From Acanthopleura granulata (Eukaryota > Mollusca > Polyplacophora > Chitonida > Chitonidae), in contig JABBOT010000009.1 in assembly GCA_016165875.1 (NCBI GenBank), forward strand, positions 12,714,370 through 12,778,369: a stretch of 64,000 bases of DNA. The letters are read 5' to 3'. Shown in pieces: positions 50,601 to 62,440 of the stretch. The notes beneath the pieces are model-generated. The model had not been told where the DNA came from. It made no database searches and was given only the letters and a program-made list of their open reading frames with translations. The position numbers and the translations under genes are program-made. Position 1 is the first letter of the stretch, and each line of letters starts with the position of its first letter.

Positions 50601-51170
50601 TGCAAGATATAGGGTGAGGCGTCTTAACCTTTTACTCTCTCATTTCATCGTGTTATAAGTTTGACACAGTCCCCTTTGATTCTCAGCCGTGTCCTGGAAA
50701 TCATCAGCCGGCTCTCAGCGCAGTGGACCAGACAACTGCCAATAACTTGTTCTGCTAATCCATCAGCGCGGAGATTACACAGTCAATTAGCTGACAGAGA
50801 GAGCGCGTGATTGACTGGCAACCAAGTGCCCGGATGACATTGCCAAATCATTCCCTTTCTCTCTCTCAACTGATTTGTCCGATAACGCTACAGTTTTTCT
50901 TGCTTTCGCCCAAAAGTGCCAGAACAAGTTTATTCTATAAAATTGAGAGCGCAAATTTTTTTACAGGCCCATCGGTATGTCAACAGATATTAACAAACCA
51001 ACTGAGTCCAGCCCGATTATAGAAAAACGGGACTTAAGGTTTGACGCATCCACCGGATAAAAATGGATAACCCAGTGAATGTAAATTACGCAAGGAGGAA
51101 ACTCACTCCATTCGCCGAGATCGGGCGTTCTACTTAAGCCTTTTTAGGTATCAAGCTTGTTATCGGGATT
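50601..51170. promoter_or_regulatory. Candidate enhancer block with OTX-, PBX- and MEIS-like sites
   Basis: ctgctaatccatcagcgcgg (OTX-like TAATCC), ggagattacac, gtcaattagctgacag (homeodomain TAATTG plus MEIS CTGACAG) and gtgattgactggc (PBX-like TGATTGAC) occur within about 80 bases (50750-50825). Site matches are by eye. Confidence 0.35.
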
Positions 51171-52250
51171 CCATGGGCTTAACCTCCGTTCCCAGTATAT
51201 ACCATGATCTAGCGATATACAGATCTACCAATATATACATCTTTCAAACAGATCCGCTTATCAGGGTAGTTTGTACTGAGAGCTTTACGGGAATATATGG
51301 CTTAATCTTTTTATTCAAGTAACACCAGTCTTTTACTCGATTTCAAAGTGTATAATACTCGGATAACTGTAATAGTCTGAAATGTGAAAAGCGTATTTTT
51401 CCGAAAATGTTTTCTTATCTGCCAAGTAACTTGACGCCGGTATACATTCTGTGTAGTGTCTGAGATCTTGCTAGGGATAAAGGTTAACCTTTGAACTGGG
51501 AACTGATGTTGCAGTTATGACTCTGATGTACTCATGTATACCAGAGGATCTGATCTTTATATCCAAATCTTAAGATGATGAAAGTTGGCTTGAAATATAC
51601 GTTTAAATATATGGCCACAATATGAGATTAATTCTGGTGGGACGAGGCACGGTATATAGTATTTAATTAAGAAAAAATCAGAAAGACGCTATTCGGCATA
51701 TGATTACGTTTTAGATCACTAAATTACAAAGAAAGCATGGTGAACTCACTTGATTTTAATAAAATTCTTCTATCGTTATATGTTCCAAGTTCAGTACTAT
51801 AAATAAAACTGTTCCATGAACTGTTTTAAATAAGCAGAACATGCATGTGCGGGTCAGCTTGTTTGAAGTCAGTGTCAGTATGTGTTTCGCCGTATATCTC
51901 GTACATAGTCAGATGTGACTGTATATTATGTCTCTCCAGAGACGTGAGATTTTCTGGATATTATAGCTACTGTACTGAATGCGATATCCAGATATACATG
52001 AGAATTGTTTGAAATAATCGTCTAGACGTAATCGTTAGTCGCTGTTCCAGTTAATTTCCTCAGAATGGATGTAGCACAGTTTTCAAGATCTCCGCCAACA
52101 CATATCGCCATATCGTCCCAGTGACGCACAAATTGGCAATACTTGGCAATATGTTGTCTTATTGTTATATAGGGTTAACTGCTATTTCGCCTTAGAATGC
52201 ATTATTCTCACGCTATGTATATATAAGAGTGTGAAATTCTTAAATGCAAG
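51171..52250. other. Intergenic stretch
   Basis: AT-rich; no gene or repeat recognised. Confidence 0.55.
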
Positions 52251-52346
52251 TTTCTCCCACAATAATGGAGGCTGCTGCTTTATAAGTGAAATATTCCTGA
52301 GTATGGCGTAAAACACCAGTTAATCAAGTAAAATAAATAAATAAAA
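52251..52346 (+). mobile_element. SINE family A, strongly 5'-truncated, with 10-bp target-site duplication
   Basis: Begins tttctcccacaataatggag and continues tataagtgaaatattcctga, gtatggcgtaaaacaccag to an (AAAT)n tail. Flanked by TAAATGCAAG at 52241-52250 and 52347-52356. Confidence 0.92.
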
Positions 52347-52659
52347 TAAATGCAAGGGTCAATGACACATCGTGAACCAATGGCCGAAGTCGGTTTGTTC
52401 TGTACAGGGATTTGGTTTACAACTGATAGAGGAGGGTAAATTAGCGATATTTACTAAACCTATTTGCTCCATACTATCGGTGTAGAATGCTGTAAGAACT
52501 TCACCACTGAATCTTCGTGTATGTCATAAATAGCGATGTGGTATCTTTTCTAAAATGAGTGGAGATCAAGTGACAACATGAGATGACGGCCATCTCTCGG
52601 TCCATAATCATGTAATTTTCATTGTCGAGAAACATGTCAATAATATTATATATATACGG

Positions 52660-52890
52660 AGCATAAAACCAAAGCAGCGACGACAGTCTGATAGTAGGAA
52701 GATGGTCGGTCGCTTTTATAATTGGTGAAATCTGGCCCCTGGTCAGTGTTTACCTCAGTTAGGGTTTTATTCAACTGTTCACGCAAATACATCCATATTA
52801 CAGCAATTTACAACACCCTAAAACCATGGCTTAAGTTGAATAAGGTAGAAAGAAAACTAATACGGTTAACAAGTGTCCACTACTGGTCAA
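52660..52890 (-). repeat. Family C repeat, minus orientation
   Basis: aaaaccaaagcagcgacgac, acctcagttagggttttatt, caactgttcacgcaaataca and accatggcttaagttgaata follow the reverse family C order. Confidence 0.75.
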
Positions 52891-55600
52891 TCTCTTGTAA
52901 GTATGTGTGCAAATGTGGAGTGGTGTTTATGTATCAACTAAATATATATGTATACACAAATATATAAGCGAGTCACTGATGAAGCCAGACATTTGCTCAA
53001 TAATCAGCCTGTCCTTGGACTGTTGTATGAAAGCACTTGACATTATTGAGAGCCACACACTTCCCATCACGAATAGATCACGTTTCTATCTCGAATGAAA
53101 TAGTTTTACTGGAACTAGAGCACTCTACATATATATATATATATATAGGCCTGCCAAAAAGGGCATTCAGTACATTCTAGTTCTAATCTTTGAATCATGA
53201 AAACCACTTCACAGCACAGACAGACATCTGGGTCAGTTGCAATTAGGCCGTTAAGCTTTGCTTAAGAATAACTATATAGACACGGGACAATGCTGTGGGA
53301 ATTTGATGAGTTGTGCATATGGGAAACCCATGTTGCTCAGTGCAAACCTCTTAATGCCCCTTATCCATCTATACAACGAGAATCTCGCCGCCATGTATAC
53401 ACGTTTCCAAACGTGATTTAAATTTAATTTGTTTCCATTTTGACATATGACTAATGGAACAATTTATAACTGACGAGACCTGAGTATAGTTATCAGAAGT
53501 GTGGAAAACCCTTGACTTCCAAATAGGGGAGCCTCTGTTACATATCTGTAAACTGATCACCCCTATGGTTTTCACCGCGACCCTGCCATGGATGTTGTTC
53601 ATCAATCACATGATCATGAACTCTCCGTTCAAGGTTTTTATTACCATACAATCAACTTGCGTGAGGCACTGTATTTTATTTAAGTTTTTGAAAATGAGAA
53701 GATAAAGCTAGAAAAAAGTGGGGGCTTTGATGATAAGGAAGGAAATACGAGCATTCCTCAACAATATGCATATAGTGTTTCGTGAGACGATTTTGGGATG
53801 CTATACCAGCCACCTTATCAAACATACATGAACGCACCTGTTGCCCAATTGCTTCTCTTATTTTCTCCTTTATTTTCCCTTAGTGAACCATATTCATATA
53901 CGCGGCTATATGAACTCATTGTGCTATACTTTCATGAAATCACATATAAGTCTCCGTTTCTTCCTCGAAACATCCATAACCTATTGCTTGGAGCCCTATA
54001 GCGTACCCGGTCAGTGAATTAGACGAAGGATAGATAATGCTCCGAGAACTGCTGTAATCCTCACTAAATATGAGCAATCTTGGATAAATGCCGATAGGTC
54101 TCTAAACAGATGTGCACGGAAAAAGCCGTTACAAATGCCAGTAATCCCCCTTATATAGGAAGCGGAACGATAAACTCAGATACTCTGATGTAAACATAAA
54201 TAATGATTATCGTTAAGCTAATGGCTAATCCTTCAAAACAAGACATTCAAAGAAACAACATTTATAGTTTGCATGCAGTACACACAACTTATGGTTTTTG
54301 AGAGTTGTAAGATTTAAAATATATTGTTAATAAATCGGCTGCGGCATTACATCAGGTGGTTTGACAGATAACTATAGTGAAGGGCGGTGGTTTCTTTTGT
54401 ATAACTATTGTATGTGAGGTTTTCTCAGCCAGAAATAAATAAGTAAATGAAAAATTCTTCATTGCCATGTTAAACACGACGAATAAATAGATAAATAAAT
54501 GAACATATTTAGGATATATCGACATTTGTTAACAAGATTCATAGTACCGGTTCATAATTATCACGAATGGTTTACGGTAAATTTTCACATCATTTTCCGT
54601 AATTATTTTCGTTTTAATGCAGTGTAAACAAGAAAACCCATTATATATCTGCGAGCAGAGTTAATATATAAAATAATTTTATTAAGAAGTCTTTCATCAG
54701 ATACAACATTACAATCCTTTTCATATTAAGAAATTTAATTTTATCGAGAAAAGAACAAAACTGTGAACACACCATAAAACAATTCAGGGTTTAGTTTATG
54801 AAAAGAAAAATGAATACCTAGACTTATCAAACGCGTCCTGGTGCTTATTCATAAACACTACGAAAGAGAAGCCCCAATAAACATAGGTTTCAATATCAAA
54901 ATACTTACATGCTTTCCATGTAAACATTTTTACTGTAATAAACTCATCTTTTTAATTACTAAACATATAGTGTTTTAAAATTATCACCACGACCCATCTA
55001 TTTTCAATACGTATGACGATAGTTGTTATATTGCAACTGTGATCATTTTCACCTGAGACTAACTTCTGGACTTAAACATTATCATATATAATGCTTTGTC
55101 ATTTTAAGATATGTTAGCCGTGATGAAAAACAAATTTTCAAATCTCATCGTGCAGATGTGTCATTTATGTAAACCTTCAATTTTTGTGTCACGAAAAACA
55201 TGCACGAGGCTCGACATTTCCGTCATATAAATATATGTAGGCTAGTTTTGCTGAATTGATCTTGTTTTAACCATTTCTCTTTGGTAAAACAACTGAAAAC
55301 GGAAAATGTATTGTCCAGGGGAAAGGAATGGCGGATACATTGTTCAAGCAATTATTGTTATTTTCGTACCCTAAATTACCATGAAAATACTGTGCTATTA
55401 TTCTGTATGGAATGCGAGCAATGGCTCTGCAATGGCTAACCGTAAATATTGTATTGTCGTATAAAGCCTATCACTGTGACGTTATCACTGCATTGGTGTT
55501 CATACTTTAGATGGGTGATCTCTATAAATGCCAAATGATCTTAAATCATGGAAGAAACATGAGCCTATACATCACACAAAGGCGGACTATATATAGACTG
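52891..55600. other. Intergenic AT-rich stretch
   Basis: (AT)n microsatellite at about 53128-53147 and AAAT-type tails near 54440 and 54485. No gene recognised. Confidence 0.55.
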
Positions 55601-56320
55601 TGGGACCACAGCATGCCTGCATGAGTCTTTTTAAGCGTGCATGCAGATCATGGGAAGCCGCGACCGGTTTATCACTTAAGGATTATAGCTTCTGCAGATA
55701 TTGTGGTGATATTGTGTCATGCTGTTATTGGAAACTGTTTATCATCTTGGCCTGGCATGCCAAAATACGTAAGAGTCAAAGACGGAATGTTGAAATCGAC
55801 GGCCGCAGTTGTTTACGTAGTGCATGGCTCTATGGGAATACATATTAGCTCACGACGGAAAATTTTCCTCAATGACAATTTTTTCCTTAGTGTGTGTTAT
55901 AGGTCGTATTCAAGTACACTGAAAATGGCGGCGGTAAGTTTAATGGTTGGGCATAACCCTACATGCACAGTCCAAAGAAAACAACTAAATGTTTTCTTAT
56001 CCCCTGAGTTAAAAGAAAGGGACAAGGTTTGTTTTAAGTCTATAAAAATTTTGATATATAAGTATTCCGGCGATTTAATGAATATGCCTAGTATATCAAT
56101 ATATCAGTTATATAATTCCACATATATATATATATTTGTTTTTGTTGTTGCTTTTTTTTTTTTGGTAACTGATGAGCACCATTTACAGAGTGCAAAGAAA
56201 CTGGCGCTCTGTCTGGCGTGCATCGCCCCGGTGGGACGGAAAACGCCATTGCAAACCAATCACCCTTATAGAGATACCTCCATAGTGATCATCAGTGGAT
56301 TCTACCTGTAAATATTATAC
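55601..56320 (+). other. Stretch with a 224-codon open frame and a start-plus-donor motif
   Basis: A frame opens at GTG 55637 (224 codons to 56311) but has no motif and ends through an AT/T microsatellite, so I leave it uncalled. At 55925 aaaATGGCGGCG is followed immediately by gtaagt: an ideal Kozak start, YY1-like site and splice donor, as in short first exons. No second exon found. Confidence 0.25.
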
Positions 56321-56879
56321 ATTTGCAACATCTTTCTTTGTTTGCATTATGGCCTCATGCAGTTTGTGCATTCCTATCCAACACATTTCGAAAGTGGTGC
56401 TATTTATTTTACAATTATCCATCCCTGGATTTCAAAATGAGTGCATTTTTGGATCATTCTACACGCAGAGCATTTATGCTGTCTTATCATGCGTATAAGA
56501 CATGTGAGCATATGTAATGCTCTAGAGAAAGAATAAAACATTTTCCTCCTTTAAGTAGTTCTTTCCCTACTATATTCAGTTTGTGTTATTTTAGCTAGCT
56601 CTAAACGTGCCCTTAAATTTTTGTTTTATTGTGGATGTTCTCCCTATACTTTCGAATTTAGGCGTCGAAACCAACATTCGTATACCAGCTGCCAACCAAA
56701 ATGGGCGTCAATAATCGCAACACCAGTGTCCTAAAACCATAAACCACCAAAGACTAAGAAAGTACCATTAACTGTCTACTGGTTAAAATACATTCTCCTG
56801 TAGCGATATGGCTTAAATACTGCTAACCATGTATAATCGTTCTTTCATCCATTCATGCATTTCCCTGCACCACAGAAAC
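56321..56879. other. Intergenic stretch
   Basis: No gene or repeat recognised. Confidence 0.55.
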
Positions 56880-57330
56880 CGATTTCGGGAAGAGGAAAGA
56901 CGACCCGTTTTGCGTCAGTCTGCAGACCGTTAGGCTAGATTGCCCGGCAAAAATATTGTCAAAGCGCGTGGAATTTGTGTTGTTCTTTGGAGTCGTGGAG
57001 TTAGCTAGTACGTGCCCCGTGGAGAGTTGCTGTTTGTTTTTCAGGCTTGGTTGCCCTTTTTGGAGCCCTTCGTTCTGTGAGTTCGTTCAGAAACATCCTT
57101 CATTAGATTAAGGCGATTGGTTGCGGGGAATTCTTCTCAAATCGTCACACAGTGGCTTTGTGAGGGTTTTCCGCGATTGTGCTTCATCGAGCACGGAGTA
57201 TAGAAGACTGTGTGAAGATTGGGAGATCGAGGGCTTTCATCGGCCTTAACTAACAACGCCTGACTCAGAAACGAGCCACAAGTTCTGAGCCTGCCGAAAC
57301 ACGGTTTTTAATCGGCCGATGGAATTTCTC
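56880..57330. promoter_or_regulatory. GC-balanced non-repetitive block, candidate regulatory element
   Basis: Unique-looking 450-base block (cccgttttgcgtcagtctgc, cttcattagattaaggcgat) with no long open frame, between AT-rich flanks. A smaller similar block lies at 57540-57740. Inference only. Confidence 0.25.
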
Positions 57331-59840
57331 ATATCAAACCCGTTAGAACTACAAAATGCCCCCATGCATGCGTCCAAATACACTCATGCGCACATACCCG
57401 TGAGTGTGTCATACGCCTGAATAGAACAATAGTTACCCCATTCCCCTTCCACCTCCAACCCCTCCGAACCAAAGGAAAAAAACATCACCAAGGAAGGGCA
57501 TTCCGTAATTTCTTGATTATTAAAATTAAGATTTAGATTGTATAAAAACACGACAGTGTTAGCCTACGGTCGCTGATGAGCTTAACCTCTCTGTCTCGTT
57601 AATCACATCCCGTATTTGTTCAAGGTCATTTCTTTAACCTTGACTCACATTAGCCAGTGTTCACAAGATTATGAAAATTTGCCCGCGTGCATGTAAACAT
57701 TTATTTCCGGACAAAACACAGGGTCATTACCGCAGCATGGACGAGAGTTCGTGATTCAAATCCATTCTGTTGTTCGTGCCTTTTGTTCTTCGTATAATAG
57801 TTTGCTGTTTTTTAATCTATGTTCCTATCCTTTTAATTTTGAAACCAAACTTTATTTCAAGATGGACAGATAGTTGCCATACATTTAGTTTTTCTAGGGG
57901 AAAGACGTTTAATTTGGTTGAATTGCATATCTTTTACCAATAAATGCAAATACAGTAGATAATAAATATACCTTTGAATCTCTAAAATATACCTTCCATC
58001 AATCATGCTTCTAACCACCTTGTCGTGGGTAAAATAATTTGATTTGACAGTAATCGTCAATCAGATATATAATCAATGAAGTATTTTATCGCCAGCGCAA
58101 TTGCTCACACAGTGGTGTAAAAAAAATCCCAGTACATTGATTTGTATATTTTATAATTATATTTTCAAAAAAATTTCAATATTCAAAATTCCAAAAACCC
58201 CAGCTTTGTACATGCATCACTTGGTTGAGGTTAATGTTGGGTTATTATTCATGCGTAACAAAACCATTATGAGCACATTTTGATACTACATGTATACTTG
58301 TAAAAACTAATACCTGAAAATTTATCTAAAACTTTGTGGAACTTTTCATCTGCTTTCAATCGATTTGTGAGTGATAGACAAGAACGAGTCCTCGTATGCA
58401 TGTTCAGATTGTTATGCACAATTCATTCGTGGACAAGAATTACGTCCCCTTTCTTTGCATAGCTGTACCTTAATGTACAGTATTCACAAGCGCGTTGACC
58501 TCTCCAAACTTTAAAGAGACACGGTTTGGATTTTTAAACAAATTCTGATTGCGACGTCTTAACGAAGTTTTGAAGTTCGTTCATAAACTATATCAGTCAC
58601 GCTGAGATAAAAAATATTCATTGAGTATGTACGAGCCGAACAAGCTCTGTCGTTATTCGAATTCAACACTGAGGGCTGGCCTTGTTAACATCGCCACAAC
58701 AACATCATTTTCACCCATCAATCAAGCAGTGTAGTTTTGCGATAACTGGCCACCAATTACAACTCTAGACTTGCTTGTCAACCTGCTAAGGTCTCTTTTA
58801 CGCCTCTTTTTGGCCGAGCGAGGCGTAAATTCCTCTCTTGAACGTGTCATCCGCGAACATTTGATTTCATATGAAGCTTACCGAGCGCTGTGCGCATGTT
58901 CCAGTTCCACTGCATTGACAGCCCGTCATTTTTTTTTTTTGGTCATTTTTAAACATTCTTTTAACCTGCAATGCTGGGGGTGGGATTAACGTAAAACTTG
59001 TAGCTTTTACTTCTTGAGAAAAATATGTAATACTCATTCCATTCTGTAATAACGCTAAAATACATAATATTTGGGCGATCCTGTCTCTTTAAGCGGCAGA
59101 TTATTTTTCGTTTTCGATTAGGACATATTTTGGGCACATTGGCCCTGAAGGAATTGAGTTCTAGTGACGGGCTTAATGAAAAGAACAAATAAAGAATGAA
59201 TCAGCCAATTTTAGGGTGGTAGATAGCGGATAAACATCGGCAACAGTACTGACTGAGGCCTTTAACATATTCAGAATTAAATGTTTTTCAGTTGCTGAAC
59301 GCTGAAGTTTAGATACCTTTTTCACCTCTGGAGACCTCTAGAAATGTATCTATAAAACACAGTTAAGGTCTTCAGCGTCTGAACGCTTGACATTGGACCT
59401 CCATTAATAGAACACTGATGTGTAGCACCTTAGACGTTCTGACCTTCTTAGGGCCTATCTTAAACCCAGCTAAGTCAAATGTCCTTCATTTGGTGTAAAA
59501 TATAAATTAGATTTAAAAGAACAAGACAGCATTTGTCAAATGACCTTTCATTTATGAATATGCACAGTTTTCGTCTCTTTTCTCTTTACCGGTTGGTATA
59601 CTTTTTCCCTTACAGTTTTGTTAACAAAATGATATTAACTGCAACAAGTGTGCTTTGAATCTTTTTCAATTAATATTAAGACATAGGGAATTCTACGTCT
59701 TCTTTGAAGCCATGTTGCATGGTATAATGACGTATAAACATATAACATATCGCTAAAATATACAATTAATGTTTTAGATAGACAATAAATTAATTATGCC
59801 TCATGAGTGGCAGACATGAGTTCAAAAACTCATCTCATTG
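57331..59840. other. Intergenic stretch with possible TTAA-flanked element
   Basis: TTAAAGAGACACGG at 58511 and its near-inverse cctgtctctTTAA ending at 59092 could bound a 582-bp element; matching beyond ~13 bases is poor. No gene recognised. Confidence 0.35.
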
Positions 59841-59844
59841 CACA

Positions 59845-60125
59845 TTAAATGTGATGACAAAACATTTATTTTGACTAATTATAATCCAGTGACATGTAAT
59901 GAATTGCAATAAATATCAATGCAATATATTTGTTTAATTGGTGGAGGGGGGGGGGTAAGTTGTTACTTTTTAAATATTTACATGAATAGTTAGGAAAAAG
60001 CCCTGACAGAAGTAAATTGACAGTTGGTTGGATTTCGCCGTGACCATAATAACGCGTGACCATTTGCCATCTATCACACTGTCGTCGCTGCTTTGGTTTT
60101 ACTCTCGGTGCTGTAGTCTTTTATA
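59845..60125 (+). repeat. Family C repeat, most complete uninterrupted copy
   Basis: ttaaatgtgatgacaaaaca, gaattgcaataa, a G-run, gtaagttgttactttttaaa, gacagaagtaaattgacagt, tctatcacactgtcgtcgct, gctttggttttactctcggt and gctgtagtctttt. It shows the order of parts without the SINE found in the 25.5-kb copy. Confidence 0.78.
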
Positions 60126-62149
60126 TCAAATATCAGCGAAGCATGCGCCAATGTAATCATGTCGACATTCGGACCATATAGTTTTACTACCGTACGAAAA
60201 GCAACATCAGTCCTCTCAAAAACAATGATACAAACAGTCGTGCTAGACGCTTTCTACTGCACGCTCCCGTCCCAAATGAAACAATGTGCTTTTATCACAA
60301 AGCACGTTATTCCGACTTTACAAGATATTGTTACTTAGCTACAAACCAGGAAGGTTAGATGCCTGGAATTAAATGTATTTGAACATCCCAATGTATTTAG
60401 TACAGTGTGCTGCACACGACTGTAATACTAAAAGATTTGTATGTTATAAGATATGAGCCCCAAATCTTTGCATCAGCCATGAAGGAAACATTAATCCCAT
60501 TGTAAATGGCTTTACGGGTTTGGATGAAGTCCAAACTCGTTATGGGAAAATATCGCTGTAGGAGAAAAGGCCGTTTTCTCTGTCCATAATGACCTTATTC
60601 TGACCCTAATCTGGAAGAAAATTGCGATGGAAGAGAGAGCTGTTCTGTCTTTGGTGAACTTCTTCCATTTTATCCAAAGAGCAGACGACACTGACTGCAA
60701 CTGGAGAGGAACTGAATGGAGCAGAAGATGCGGCCAGACGCACCCGGCATTAACCCGACAGCCTAGTCATCTAATTATACTGATAGACTTTTTTCGTGCA
60801 GGATCAAAGACATTATCCAACTAAAATAATTTTCTCTGCAATTGCCGAGTTGCTTTTTCTCGATGGATTATGTGTGGATCATACAGAATGTCGTTCGTTT
60901 TATTTAATGGAGAAAATACCATTGCATATACATCAGATTTGCTCAGTGCCTTTTATGTTATAATTCTCTCAAACATCGATTTTTAACGAATTATTGTTCC
61001 CTGGACAAGCTCCAGAAAAGCATAAGGAAAAATGACTTTTATGCCCAAGGACACCAATTTTAGCTTGTACGAGCGGCATGATACATCCTTTCAGCATATA
61101 TCCAAGACGAAATTTTTATTCACCTTATTTATTCGTTTACAGTGTCATACTTAAGAATGAACTTTGTTATAAACCTGAGCCTTATATAATATACTCTCAC
61201 CCGTGCATTCCATCCATTAATACTTATCCATTAACCAAACAGTTGACGCGAGCATTATTGTCCGCATCTCAATGTGATTTTAGATGGCTAACCCTTATCT
61301 GGCATAGAAAATTGTGATGGGAGAGATTTTCAGATTAACACCGGCTTAATTCCGTTGAAAATATTGAAGTTTTCTTGGCACGGTTATAGTGGTGGTTTTA
61401 TTTAGTGACTCGTCTAGTGATTTTGCTTTGATACACAGCCGTTTTAGTTTGTATGATTGTGATCTGAATACAAGGCCTACCACTACATAACAGAATGTCA
61501 GAATCGCGTACGTGCATTTCAACTTGATACATATGCTTTACGTGAAAGAACCAGCAGTATGATTCAATAAAAGAAATAAACACTCCTTCTTTTTCAGCCA
61601 GGTTACACAATTAGAAAATCAGAATGTCAACTATCATAAAATAAGCAGCATAAATCCGTTCAGCGATGACATCACGTCACAAGTGGACCCTCATCTCAGG
61701 CACCATGGGCCACCTACTCTGTAAAATGACAAACCTTCCAACTCTTTTGACAGGTGATTAAACCTTAAATAAGGGTGTTTAATAAATATACACATGTGTT
61801 TAAGTATTAAACATAAATATCTAAATCATTTATATAGGCCTATGTTATAGTACTGTAATCCCCAAGTGTTTATATCCGATCCACAAAAGTGTTAATAATT
61901 TAATCATCGAAATTTAAAGTGTATCCGTTTCTCTTTCGGAGAATATACATATAGAATATAAAACTAGAAGGTGTGAGTATGTATGATAACGGATAATACA
62001 GTCAAAATGTTCTTATCATATGCGGACGTCGGTTTTGTACGTCCTTTAGATTATGATGCATTCCCCATTGTCGTTGCTTTTTGTGAAAACACCCCCCCCC
62101 CCCCCCCAAACGGACATTTAACGTGTTTATTTATCTAGGATTTGTCACT
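60126..62149. other. Intergenic stretch
   Basis: A two-copy tandem duplication (about 60543-60593 and 60612-60660) and a poly-C run of 16 at 62092-62107. No gene recognised. Confidence 0.5.
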
Positions 62150-62440
62150 TTTGTAACCGCACGGATTGGATGGACGGTGATGTGCCACGTGTTGTGATTG
62201 GACAGACGACGATCAGCAGTCGGATATGATAACTTTGCATGAGCAAGTAAACAAAGGGAAGCCACCGTAGTTAAGTTGTTGCTTCTGACTTCCGGGCGTA
62301 GGTCACTGTTTCCGGGCTAGTCACACATGCTGGAGAGGGCATGACGGTCGTTGTTTATATACCAAACACAGACGAATATTCATGAATATTCATTCCATGG
62401 TGACGTTCAGGTTTTGCGTGGAGGGAAACTCGCTTAGAAA
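62150..62440. promoter_or_regulatory. Promoter- or enhancer-like cluster with an 18-bp palindrome
   Basis: CCAAT-type sites in reverse (ggattggat, tgattggaca), an E-box gccacgtgtt, POU/FOX-like ctttgcatgagcaagtaaac, a TATA-like gtttatatac near 62353, then the perfect palindrome GAATATTCATGAATATTC at 62374-62391, which resembles dimeric POU sites. No exon is recognised near it. Confidence 0.4.

Noticed and set aside
55637..56311. 224-codon plus-strand open frame
   Set aside because: Starts at GTG, has no recognised motif, and its hydrophobic stretch is an AT and T microsatellite. Not enough for a gene call.
58511..59092. A third TTAA-flanked inverted-repeat element
   Set aside because: Only about 13 bases match at the ends and the interior does not fold, so it is mentioned but not called.
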